From Planctomycetota bacterium (GTDB lineage Bacteria > Planctomycetota > UBA1135 > GCA-002686595): a stretch of 38,906 nt of DNA. The notes under the pieces were generated by a model. That model saw only the letters and a list, made by a program, of their open reading frames with translations, was not told the DNA's origin and did no database searches. Position numbers and translations under genes: made by a program. Below are positions 17,896 to 26,175 of this stretch, piece by piece; the stretch's first letter is position 1; the number at the start of each line of letters is the position of its first letter. The stretch lies in NCBI GenBank assembly GCA_012960475.1, contig DUBE01000014.1, positions 1-38,906 on the forward strand. Direction: 5' to 3'.

Positions 17896-19275
17896 ATGAA
17901 CCAGCCTCTACTCCTCCTTTGGACCCTCGGCAGCGCGGTTCCCCTCAGCGCAACTCCCCTCGCCACAGCACAATTTCCCAACATCATCCTCGTCATGGCC
18001 GACGATCAGGGCTGGGGAGACACGAGCTACAACGGGCACGAGGTCATCAAGACGCCAGCCCTTGATCAAATGGCAGCGGAGGGCATTCAGTTCAATCGCT
18101 TCTACGCCTCCTCGCCGGTTTGTTCTCCCACCCGAGCCAGCGTTCTGACAGGCCGCCATCCTTCACGCATGGGAATCCTCGGTGCCAACCACGGACACCT
18201 GCCGCAAGCTGAATACACCTTGGGCGAATTGTGTAAACAAGCGGGCTATGTCACTGGACACTTTGGCAAGTGGCACTTGGGAACCCTGACCAAGACAGTG
18301 CAGGACTCCAACCGTGGAGGCCGCGTCAAGCACCAAGAACACTACTCGCCACCCTGGCTGCATGGCTTTGATCGCTGCTTCTCCACTGAAGCCAAGGTCC
18401 CCACCTGGAATCCGATGGTCAACCCAGAGAACGGCAAGCCCTATGGCACTCGTTACTGGAACGAAAGTGGCGAGATCGTGACCGAGAACTTGGAAGGGGA
18501 TGACTGCCGTATCATCCTGGACCGGGCCCTCCCATTCATGAGCGAGGCTGCGGCGAATGAACAGCCGTTCCTGGCGATTGTCTGGCTGCACGCGCCCCAT
18601 CGCCCAGTTGTGGCGAGCACTGAGATCACGGAACTCTACAACAAAGATCTCAAGCCCAACCAGCGCGACTACTACGGAATCATCACTGCAGTAGATCAGT
18701 CCATGGCTCGCCTGCGATCGCATCTGTCCAGCCTTGGTATTGCAGACAACACCATGCTCTGGTTCACCAGCGACAACGGGCCGGAAGGCAATGCGAAGAG
18801 TGGCGAGGGTTCCACTGCCGGGCTGCGTGGACGCAAGCGCAGCTTGTATGAAGGCGGAGTGCGGGTTCCCGGGCTCCTGGTCTGGCCCAGCCGCATTCCG
18901 TTTCAAAGACAGCTGTCCGCCCCGGTCTCCACCATGGACTACTTGCCCACCATCGCAGAAGTCTTGGGGCGAGACCTCCCTCCCACAAGACGCCTCGACG
19001 GAGTCAGCCTGATCCCATTGATGACAAAAAATGCGCAGGATGATCGTCCAGGCTCACGAGGCATCGCTTTTCAGTCCGGCAAAGCCTCAGCGTTTCACAT
19101 GGGATCGCTCAAGGCCATCCGGCCGAAGGCAGGAGCTGCCTGGGAGCTCTACGACCTGGCTCAAGACGCGGGTGAAACCGAGGACCTGGCTGACACCAAA
19201 GCACAAGTGCTGTCGCGCCTCGTTGCCGAGTTTGAGAAATGGCAGGCGGAGGTGCAGACCGAACGCGATTCCTGA
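17896..19275 (+). CDS. Secreted sulfatase (arylsulfatase type)
   Basis: 459 aa with a signal peptide ending near ATAQ (about residue 26). The formylglycine site is C76 in CSPTRASVLTGRHP. Other blocks are MADDQGWGD near residue 34, FGKWHLG, HAPHRPV, SDNGPEG and YEGGVRVPG, all in the expected order. The overall length is standard for a single-domain family S1 sulfatase with no extra C-terminal module. It should cleave sulfate esters outside the cytoplasm after activation by a formylglycine-generating enzyme encoded elsewhere. It is of the same broad type as the sulfatases at 5403 and 24694 but not an obvious recent duplicate. Confidence 0.95.
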   Translation: MNQPLLLLWTLGSAVPLSATPLATAQFPNIILVMADDQGWGDTSYNGHEVIKTPALDQMAAEGIQFNRFYASSPVCSPTRASVLTGRHPSRMGILGANHGHLPQAEYTLGELCKQAGYVTGHFGKWHLGTLTKTVQDSNRGGRVKHQEHYSPPWLHGFDRCFSTEAKVPTWNPMVNPENGKPYGTRYWNESGEIVTENLEGDDCRIILDRALPFMSEAAANEQPFLAIVWLHAPHRPVVASTEITELYNKDLKPNQRDYYGIITAVDQSMARLRSHLSSLGIADNTMLWFTSDNGPEGNAKSGEGSTAGLRGRKRSLYEGGVRVPGLLVWPSRIPFQRQLSAPVSTMDYLPTIAEVLGRDLPPTRRLDGVSLIPLMTKNAQDDRPGSRGIAFQSGKASAFHMGSLKAIRPKAGAAWELYDLAQDAGETEDLADTKAQVLSRLVAEFEKWQAEVQTERDS

Positions 19276-19365
19276 AGAACAAGGTCTCCAGTTGAAGGGG
19301 GCGAACACCTATGTCAGGTCCCGCAAAGCAAGCTGAATGCTGAATGAACGAACGCGGCTTGCTAA

Positions 19366-19379
19366 CCCTGAGGTCAGGG
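19366..19379. promoter_or_regulatory. Perfect inverted repeat upstream of the DUF4282 gene
   Basis: CCCTGA and TCAGGG flank a GG spacer, ending 16 bases before the ATG at 19396. The size and position fit an operator or a small mRNA hairpin covering the translation start region. No clear promoter boxes can be assigned around it. Confidence 0.3.
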
Positions 19380-19395
19380 CACTATTCTCACAGGC

Positions 19396-19641
19396 ATGTT
19401 CGACTTTCAATTCAAGACCTTCATTACACTTAAACTCGTTTCGCTGCTCTACATCCTGGGCCTGGCAGCGATTGTTGCTAACGGGGTCGCACAGATTGCG
19501 GCCGTGCATCAATTCGAAGCCCTCAAAGACTACAACACTCTTTTTCTGATTGGCGGTTCGCTTGTGAGTGCACTCAGTCTGCGAGTCATGCTTGAGCTGA
19601 TCGTGGTGATTTTCCGAATCGAAAAAAATACAAGAGGTTGA
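19396..19641 (+). CDS. DUF4282-like two-TM membrane protein
   Basis: 81 aa. It opens with FDFQFKTFITLKLVSLLY, which matches the start of DUF4282 proteins. It has two hydrophobic helices (about 13-35 and 49-72) and ends in a conserved-looking RVMLELIVVIFRIEKN segment, again as in that family. The length fits the domain alone. The function of the family is unknown. A 14-base inverted repeat lies just before the ATG. Confidence 0.85.
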   Translation: MFDFQFKTFITLKLVSLLYILGLAAIVANGVAQIAAVHQFEALKDYNTLFLIGGSLVSALSLRVMLELIVVIFRIEKNTRG

Positions 19642-19658
19642 TCCAGCGCAATTGAAAT

Positions 19659-19877
19659 TCACACCTCGGGCCTGGCCTCGCAGAAATTCTTGAGGCACTC
19701 GAGTTCATTATCGAGGGCCTTGCAGTTCGAGCGGTTGAAGACCCAGCCAAGCAGAGCGAACATCACCTTGGTGAAGCCACGACCGTGCACAATTGCACGC
19801 TGAGAAACGCGCGTCCTCCCGCCCAGGTCCTCGCAACGAAACTCAGTGTCAATCTCGATGGTGACTTGGAAGTCCAT
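19659..19877 (-). pseudogene. Truncated SRPBCC (polyketide-cyclase-like) gene remnant
   Basis: The 72 aa frame resembles only the C-terminal half of an SRPBCC protein: a strand with GGRTRVSQRA, a GFTKVMFALLG segment and a final helix ending LKNFCEA. Intact members need an N-terminal helix-grip half of similar size, and the 92 bases upstream (19878-19969) do not encode it in any frame I can see. The start used is the ATG at 19877. It could be a decayed gene or a short expressed protein; truncation seems more likely. Confidence 0.4.
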
Positions 19878-19969
19878 TGCAAGGGTTATTCTAACCGTAA
19901 GAATCTGCCCTTTTCCCCCTAGAGCTACAATCCCATCAGGCCAACACCCTTACCAAACCAGGAATCCCC

Positions 19970-20356
19970 ATGAACGACTTCAACTCCACCCACAATCGCG
20001 CCGTCTGGTTTGACATCCCTGTAGAAGACCTCGACCGAGCCTGCGCTTTCTACGCCGCAACGCTTGGCATCGAAGTCCACAAGATGGAGACCCCTGAGTT
20101 TCGCATGGGCATCCTCGATCACAAAGAGGGAAACGGTGGGTGCCTGTTCGTCAACCCGGACGAGATCAGCTCTGGCGGCGGCCTCTTGGTCTACATGAAC
20201 GCCGACGGGCGCATCCGCGAGGCAGTTGCAAAGGCCACGGACAGCGGTGGCAAGATCGTGCAGGACATCCATGCCATCGGTGAGCACGGATTCCGTGCGG
20301 TGATGCTGGACAGCGAAGGCAATCGCATCGCATTGCACTCATCCGTGGATACCTGA
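19970..20356 (+). CDS. VOC (glyoxalase/bleomycin-resistance) family protein
   Basis: 128 aa; the ATG at 19970 is preceded by AGGA at a good distance. The sequence shows the paired beta-alpha-beta-beta-beta modules of the vicinal oxygen chelate fold: VWFDIPVEDLDRACAFYAATLG, MGILDH, a GGLLVYMNADG strand, and GFRAVMLDSEGNRIALHS at the end. It belongs to the broad group often annotated as glyoxalase-like or VOC family; the reaction cannot be told. It stands alone, with the GNAT gene converging 34 bases downstream. Confidence 0.9.
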   Translation: MNDFNSTHNRAVWFDIPVEDLDRACAFYAATLGIEVHKMETPEFRMGILDHKEGNGGCLFVNPDEISSGGGLLVYMNADGRIREAVAKATDSGGKIVQDIHAIGEHGFRAVMLDSEGNRIALHSSVDT

Positions 20357-20390
20357 GACGGGGGGCCTGCTCGGTACGCGACCCCGACAG

Positions 20391-20873
20391 TCAAAGCAGG
20401 ATCTCTAGCTCGACTTCCTTGAGATGAGCCCTTGGCTCAGGAAGGGTTCCAACGACCCCAGTGGGCACAAAGCCCATGGCCCTGTACAACCCACCGGCCG
20501 CCTGGTTCCATTCTCCCATCTCCAACATCAGTCGCGCGTAGCCGCCCGCTCGGGCCCAGTCAATCACCCCTTGCACAAGCACTACCCCTACCCCTTGGCC
20601 TCGAAAGGTGGGATCCACCCACATACCAAACAAACCTGCCGCATCGGAATGGCCACGCATGGGAGCGCCGGTGACCATGCCCGCTTCAGCGCCCTCGCAA
20701 AAGGCAATCCAAGTACAGGCTCCTGCCAATCGCTTGCGCCAAAAGGCCTCTCCCTCGCCGACCTCTTCCTCATAGGTCATCTCAAACGCATCCGGGTCGT
20801 TCTGAAGCGCCCGCAATCGCAGATCCCGGACACGTTCCCATGAATCGGGCGTCATCAATTCGATTCTTGCCAT
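20391..20873 (-). CDS. GNAT family N-acetyltransferase
   Basis: 160 aa. Motif A is clear: MWVDPTFRGQGVGVVLV with the pyrophosphate-binding R91-G-Q-G-V-G96. The later LMLEMGEWNQAAGGLYRAMGF segment is the typical Asn/Ala-rich helix of the fold. It transfers an acetyl group from acetyl-CoA to an unknown amine. The start ATG at 20873 fits the family beginning. It is convergent with the VOC gene and separated by 199 bases from the next plus-strand operon. Confidence 0.92.
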   Translation of the reverse strand: MARIELMTPDSWERVRDLRLRALQNDPDAFEMTYEEEVGEGEAFWRKRLAGACTWIAFCEGAEAGMVTGAPMRGHSDAAGLFGMWVDPTFRGQGVGVVLVQGVIDWARAGGYARLMLEMGEWNQAAGGLYRAMGFVPTGVVGTLPEPRAHLKEVELEILL

Positions 20874-21072
20874 GGCGGGATTCTAGCGTTGAGCAACCCC
20901 ACCCATATTGAACCCTGCCAGCTCCGTACGATTGGAAGTCCTGTATGTCCAAGGGAGGTCCGCGACCAATCCAGATCGAACAGGAGGGGGGTAGGGCTCT
21001 CCAGTGCGGTCGTGAGTTTCTTCTACTGGTGAAGCTCTGGCGCGCCATGGCCAGCTTGACTAGATTGAGGGT

Positions 21073-23316
21073 GTGCCGCGTCTGATTCCATTCCTGACAG
21101 TGTTTGGCCTACTGCCTCTCTCGATGGCGCAGGAGGGGCAAACGACAAGCCTGGGAGAATTCATCGAACAGCGCTGTTCCAAGTGCCACGGAGTCGAAGA
21201 TCCCGAAGGGGACTTGAATCTGGTGGCCCTTGAAAATGAGGGCCTGGGCGAAAACCGGGACAAATGGCTTCTGGTGGCAGAAGAACTGTCCCTGCAGGTG
21301 ATGCCGCCACATCCCGAACCCAAGCCTGCGCGCTCGGAATACCTGGCCATGTTGGCCATTCTGAAGGACTCTTTGGGTGACGAAGTTCCCGAGCTCTCGA
21401 CACCGGTCACCCACGCCCCCTTCTCAGCTCTGCGGCGACGCACCGTGCGCGAAATCGCTGGAGCCATACTGGCACTGACCGACATCGAAACGCCGGTCGA
21501 TGCCCTGCCCATGGAAGCTGGACTGCACGTCTATGATGTGGTGGGTGCGGGAATGACACTTGATGCGGCCTGGCTTGATCGCTGGCTCTCCCTGGCAGAT
21601 TCTGTTTCCCGCGAGGCAATTCGTCTGCCCGAACCCGATCGCATACCCCATGTCCAAGCGTCCGGGCGCAAGCTGAGCAGCCCGAGAAAGTCCGGAGGGC
21701 GCTTGAGTACTCAAGGCACCGCGCACCTGACCCATGAGTTTCCCCGAGATGGGGACTACACCCTGCGAGGCAAAGCCTGGGCACAACAAGCGGGTACGCG
21801 CCACGCCTGGGTGGCATTGACTTTGGATGGCAAGCGCATTGAGGAACTGCAAATCACGGGCGAGGGTCCCGATTCTGCAATAACCATGACCGTGCATATG
21901 CGCGTGACCAAAGGACCTCACCAGGTGGGAGTTGCTTTCCTGAATGATTATTTTCAGCCCAAGGAAGAGGACCTACGGGAACGCGACCGGAATGTGATCG
22001 TGGAACAGGTGTCGATTGACGGCCCCTCGGATCCTCAGCCTCCCACCAGTTTTCAGACCGAACTTCTCCTTCAGGCGGGTGAAGGCGACGAATCGCAGGC
22101 GCAACTGGGCACTGCCATGACTATCTTGGCAGACCGGGCCTGGCAGGAAGCCCCCCGTGCTGCAGACATACAACGCTTGCTTGAGTTGGTGCAAGAAGAG
22201 CCCTCCCCCCAGGCGCGTTTGCGTTTGGGATTGGCAGCAGTCTTGGCCTCCCCACGCTTCTTGTTGGTAGGCGAGGTGGGAGAACCTGGAACACCCTTGA
22301 GCGGCCCCGCCCTGGCCACGCGACTGGCCCTCTTCTTATGGGGATCTCTACCCGATGAGCAACTCCTGCAGTACGCGCGCAATGACACCTTGCAAGAAAC
22401 TGATGTGCTGGAGCGCGAGGTTGAACGCATGCTGCAAGACCCACGGGCACGAGGACTTGCTGCGGGCTTTGTCCCCCAGTGGCTGCAGATCGTACGCCTC
22501 AAGAATCATGAGCCAAGCAAGGAACTCTTCCCAGAATACGACGCACAACTACGCGAAGCCATGCTTGCTGAGCCGGTGGAGCTCTTCCATTCCATCTTGC
22601 AGGAGGGCCTGCCCGCGCGGGATCTCGTACGGGCAGATTGGACCATGATCAACCAACAACTGGCTGGTCACTATGGACTGCCCGCAACGGGACGCTCCAA
22701 GGAAACCGAACGCTACTCCCTGACTGAAACTGTCCGCCGCGGAATTCTGGGTCATGGAGCAATCCTCACAGCAAGCAGTGATCCCGGGCGCACCTCGCCA
22801 GTATTGCGGGGTAAGTGGGTCTTGGAGGCCTTGCTGGGTGATGCGCCCCCGCCCCCTGCTCCAGACACATCGCCCTTGGACCTGAGTGCTCCTGCGGACC
22901 GTGGCCTCTCGATGCGCGAGCGATTGAAGTTGCACCGCACCGAACCTGGCTGTGCCAGCTGCCATGTGGCCATGGATCCTCTGGGGTTTGCCTTGGAACG
23001 ATTCGACGCGGTGGGAAGAACGCGTGTTGGAAAAGTGGACGAGCAGGGCACCCTGCCGGATGGGACGCAGCTTGATGGCCCCTTAGGTCTAAGCAAGATG
23101 CTCACGAGCGATGCGCGCTTCCTGCCTCACCTGACTCGCAGTTTGGCGACCTATGCGGTGGGCCGCCCGTTGAACTCGGAGGATCTCGACACTCTTGAAA
23201 GGGCCATGAAAAAGGTCCCTGAACCAGATCCGCCCCTGAGGACCTTGGTTCGTACCATTGTCCTGTCGGATCTGTTCCGTCGTCAGCCTCGGGATACCCC
23301 AAACCAAGACCAATGA
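21073..23316 (+). CDS. DUF1592-family cytochrome-like protein (DUF1587/1592/1588/1585 type)
   Basis: 747 aa; the start is a GTG at 21073 (another GTG lies two bases upstream out of frame), giving a signal peptide to about residue 20. A heme-type CSKCH lies at residues 35-39, followed by a DUF1587-like region, a carbohydrate-binding-like beta domain (about 205-320) and the DUF1595/DUF1592 helical region with RLALFLWGSLPD. Next come DUF1588 with SPVLRGKWVLE and CASCH at residue 627, and DUF1585 at the C-terminus. These proteins are abundant in planctomycetes and usually sit beside a DUF1552 gene, as here. A role in extracytoplasmic polymer degradation coupled to electron transfer has been suggested, but the reaction is unknown. 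The stop overlaps the next start by ATGA. Confidence 0.92.
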   Translation: MPRLIPFLTVFGLLPLSMAQEGQTTSLGEFIEQRCSKCHGVEDPEGDLNLVALENEGLGENRDKWLLVAEELSLQVMPPHPEPKPARSEYLAMLAILKDSLGDEVPELSTPVTHAPFSALRRRTVREIAGAILALTDIETPVDALPMEAGLHVYDVVGAGMTLDAAWLDRWLSLADSVSREAIRLPEPDRIPHVQASGRKLSSPRKSGGRLSTQGTAHLTHEFPRDGDYTLRGKAWAQQAGTRHAWVALTLDGKRIEELQITGEGPDSAITMTVHMRVTKGPHQVGVAFLNDYFQPKEEDLRERDRNVIVEQVSIDGPSDPQPPTSFQTELLLQAGEGDESQAQLGTAMTILADRAWQEAPRAADIQRLLELVQEEPSPQARLRLGLAAVLASPRFLLVGEVGEPGTPLSGPALATRLALFLWGSLPDEQLLQYARNDTLQETDVLEREVERMLQDPRARGLAAGFVPQWLQIVRLKNHEPSKELFPEYDAQLREAMLAEPVELFHSILQEGLPARDLVRADWTMINQQLAGHYGLPATGRSKETERYSLTETVRRGILGHGAILTASSDPGRTSPVLRGKWVLEALLGDAPPPPAPDTSPLDLSAPADRGLSMRERLKLHRTEPGCASCHVAMDPLGFALERFDAVGRTRVGKVDEQGTLPDGTQLDGPLGLSKMLTSDARFLPHLTRSLATYAVGRPLNSEDLDTLERAMKKVPEPDPPLRTLVRTIVLSDLFRRQPRDTPNQDQ

Positions 23317-24683
23317 CCCTGTTTCACAGTCGCACCAACCCCATGGACCGACGCGCACTCTTGCGTGGAGGCAGCGCTGCTTTGGGTTTGCCCTTGCTCG
23401 AGGCCATGTTGCCCGCGCGAGCGTTGGCGCAATCTGCCCTGACGCCAAAGCGGTTGATTTATGTTTACGTCCCCAACGGTGTCAACATGGAGGAGTGGTT
23501 TCCACATCGCCCCCCTGAAGGAACGACTGCCGCAGCCAACGCAACTCTATCTCTGGGTCCATCCCTGCTTCCCCTCGCTTCTCACAAGCAACACATCTCG
23601 CTTCTGTCGGGCTTGACGTTGGACAAGGCACGCCCCAATGGAGATGGCCCCGGGGATCACGCCCGAGCCAGCGCGGCGTTCTTGACCTGTGTACAACCAC
23701 TCAAGGCTGAAGGCGCAGTTCAACTTGGGATCTCCGCCGACCAAGCCGCCGCGGCACACCTGAGAGGAAAAACGCCTTTCCCCTCGCTCACAGTAGGCGG
23801 CGAAGCACCTCGCTCCTCGGGCCAATGCGATTCCGGTTATGCCTGCGCCTACTCCAGTCATCTCTCCTGGCGCTCGGCCACCCAGCCCGCAGCCAAGGAA
23901 ACCGACCCTGTCCGGCTCTTCGACCGGCTGTTCCGCGGTGGAGCGAATTTGACCACGATTACCGAGCGCAGAGAACACGCCCACCGTCGTCGAAGTCTCT
24001 TGGATTATGTGCGCGAGGACGCAAGCAAACTGCATGGGGTTCTGGGTTCCACAGACCGACAGACCCTCGAGCGATACCTGACTGCGGTTCGAGAATTGGA
24101 GCTACAACTTGCAGCCTTGGAAAAGGAAGACCTGCACGAGGTGGCAGACGAAATGCGTCCCAAGAATGCTAGCTACAAACGCTTTGACAGGCTGCGTATC
24201 TTCAACGACCTGATCACCTTGGCTCTGGCCACCGACCGCACACGAGTTGTGACCTTCTTGACTGCCAACGAGGGATCAAACCACGCCTACTCTGAACTTG
24301 GAATCAACGAGGGGCACCACAGTCTCTCGCACCACGGCAAGGACTCGGCCAAGATGAAGTCCATCGCGAGCATTGACCGCGCCAATGCGAGAGTGCTGGG
24401 GCACCTGCTCAAGGGTCTTGCCAGTCATCAAGAAGCCGGAGGCTCACTCTTGGATAACTCGGCCGTGGTCTATGGCTCGGGCATCGCCAGTGGCAATGCA
24501 CACAAACACCACAATTTGCCAATTCTGTTGTGCGGCCGGATGGGAGGAGTCCTGCGTCCCGGACGGAACATCCAAAGTCCCCCGAACACGCCCCTCGCAA
24601 ACCTGCATCTGCATCTGCTGCGTTGCCTTGGGGTCAACGCAGAACAACACGGGGATTCCACGGGGGTCCTCGATATTGTTTGA
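23313..24683 (+). CDS. DUF1552 protein with Tat signal
   Basis: 456 aa. The ATG at 23313 overlaps the upstream TGA (ATGA), so translation is probably coupled. An internal ATG at 23343 is an alternative that still keeps the twin-arginine signal DRRALLRGGSAALG. The mature part has YVPNGVNMEEWFP, GLTLDKARPNGDGPGDHARASAAFLT, and VVYGSGIASGNAHKHHNLPILLCG. These are hallmark blocks of DUF1552, related to the alkaline-phosphatase-like DUF1501 group, with several conserved His and Asp that could bind metal. It is exported folded, presumably with a cofactor, and partners the DUF1592 protein. No enzymatic activity is established for the family. Confidence 0.93.
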   Translation: MTLFHSRTNPMDRRALLRGGSAALGLPLLEAMLPARALAQSALTPKRLIYVYVPNGVNMEEWFPHRPPEGTTAAANATLSLGPSLLPLASHKQHISLLSGLTLDKARPNGDGPGDHARASAAFLTCVQPLKAEGAVQLGISADQAAAAHLRGKTPFPSLTVGGEAPRSSGQCDSGYACAYSSHLSWRSATQPAAKETDPVRLFDRLFRGGANLTTITERREHAHRRRSLLDYVREDASKLHGVLGSTDRQTLERYLTAVRELELQLAALEKEDLHEVADEMRPKNASYKRFDRLRIFNDLITLALATDRTRVVTFLTANEGSNHAYSELGINEGHHSLSHHGKDSAKMKSIASIDRANARVLGHLLKGLASHQEAGGSLLDNSAVVYGSGIASGNAHKHHNLPILLCGRMGGVLRPGRNIQSPPNTPLANLHLHLLRCLGVNAEQHGDSTGVLDIV

Positions 24684-24693
24684 ACCAGAGCGC

Positions 24694-26175
24694 ATGAGAC
24701 AGAGCCCCATGATTCTGCTTGTAGCCCTGATCACAGGTCTCTGCAGCCCCGTTGTTGGAGCTCACGAAGATCCCACGCGCCCCAACCTGCTGCTGATCGT
24801 GGCGGATGACATGGGATATGGAGATCTCGGCTGCTATGGCTCTCTGCAGATCAAGACGCCGCACCTGGACGGCTTGGCGGCGCGAGGCGTACGCTGCACC
24901 AATGGGTATGTATCGAGTTCGGTGTGCGCACCCTCCCGTGCCGGCCTGATGACCGGCCGCAATGGGGCGCGCTTTGGGTTTGAGCACAACCTGCGTCGGC
25001 CGGAACACCTGGAAGCCAAATTTGCCGGCATTCCCTTCGACGAGCCCCTGCTGCCAGAGCGATTGCAAGATCTGGACTATCGTACCGGACTCGTGGGTAA
25101 GTGGCACCTGGGGGAGAGCCTCCCTGAACATCACCCAATGGAGCGGGGGTTTGATTTCTTCTTCGGCATGCTAGGTGGCAGTCACGCCTACTGGCCAACT
25201 CTTGAGAAGAACCACCTCTTGCGAGGTAGAGACAAGCCCACGGAAATCCGCACCCCCTACTTGACAGACTGGTTCACTCTGGAAGCGCTGGACTTCATTG
25301 GCACAGAAGGCGAACAACCGTGGTTCTTGTACCTCTCCTACAACACGCCCCACGGGCCCATGCAGGCCCGAGACGAGGACCTGGCTCTGTACGCCCACAT
25401 CAAGAACAAGACCCGCCGGACATACTGCGCCATGCAGCACTGCATGGATGAAAATATTGGCAAGTTGATGACAGCGCTTGAGGGTGCTGGAGAACTCGAC
25501 AACACACTGATCGTTTTCATCTCGGACAACGGTGGATCGGTTGAAGTCAGCCACGCAGTCAACGCGCCCTTGAATGGAACCAAGGGCACCTTTTTCGAGG
25601 GCGGCATCCGCATACCTCTGATCGTTCACTGGCCGGTGCAACTCAAGCAGACGGTATATGACCGACCCGTATCCTCCCTTGATGTACTCAGCACCTTTGT
25701 CACAGCTGCAGGGGGCAAACCGCCAAGGCCTGGCCAGCGCCATGAACGCAAGGGACGTAAGAAGAAGAACGGCCCGATCTATGACAGCGTGAACCTGATC
25801 CCCTATCTACGCGGCGAGACCGAGGGCGATCCCCACGCCACGCTCTTCTGGCGTATGGCCCTGCGTGGTTCAGCAGTGCGCTCGGGGAATTGGAAACTGC
25901 TACGACCAAACTCTCTTGATCCAATGCTCTTCGACCTCTCCAAAGATGTGGGAGAAACCCAGAACCTGATCCAAGACCATCCTGAAATCGCGCTACGACT
26001 CCTTCAAGAACTCAACTCCTGGGAAAATACCCTTGAGCGCAACCCTCTCTTCATATCCAAACCCTCCTGGCTGGGTTACAACCGACGACTGTATGCCAAG
26101 AAGTTCTCCCGTACACAACCGAAGCCAGAGGACGACGAGGACATCTGGAGCTTTGGCAAGAACAAGCTGAAGTGA
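24694..26175 (+). CDS. Secreted sulfatase in the DUF1592/DUF1552 operon
   Basis: 493 aa from the ATG at 24694, which begins a signal peptide ending near VVGAHE; a second ATG is at 24709. The frame is open upstream but overlaps the DUF1552 gene. C78 lies in CAPSRAGLMTGRNG, an accepted CxPSR formylglycine signature. VADDMGYGDLGCYG, GKWHLGES, NTPHGPM and SDNGGS follow in order. The C-terminal region is unusually basic (ERKGRKKKNG near residue 355, and the tail). It starts 10 bases after the DUF1552 stop, and its own stop overlaps the next start (GTGA), so it is firmly within the operon. This links sulfate-ester hydrolysis to the DUF1592/DUF1552 pair. Confidence 0.95.
   Translation: MRQSPMILLVALITGLCSPVVGAHEDPTRPNLLLIVADDMGYGDLGCYGSLQIKTPHLDGLAARGVRCTNGYVSSSVCAPSRAGLMTGRNGARFGFEHNLRRPEHLEAKFAGIPFDEPLLPERLQDLDYRTGLVGKWHLGESLPEHHPMERGFDFFFGMLGGSHAYWPTLEKNHLLRGRDKPTEIRTPYLTDWFTLEALDFIGTEGEQPWFLYLSYNTPHGPMQARDEDLALYAHIKNKTRRTYCAMQHCMDENIGKLMTALEGAGELDNTLIVFISDNGGSVEVSHAVNAPLNGTKGTFFEGGIRIPLIVHWPVQLKQTVYDRPVSSLDVLSTFVTAAGGKPPRPGQRHERKGRKKKNGPIYDSVNLIPYLRGETEGDPHATLFWRMALRGSAVRSGNWKLLRPNSLDPMLFDLSKDVGETQNLIQDHPEIALRLLQELNSWENTLERNPLFISKPSWLGYNRRLYAKKFSRTQPKPEDDEDIWSFGKNKLK

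Noticed and set aside
18163..18906. 247-codon minus-strand frame inside the sulfatase gene
   Set aside because: Antisense shadow of a strongly supported sulfatase.
19309..19698. 129-codon minus-strand frame over the DUF4282 gene
   Set aside because: No recognisable motif, while the plus strand carries a family match with the correct length.
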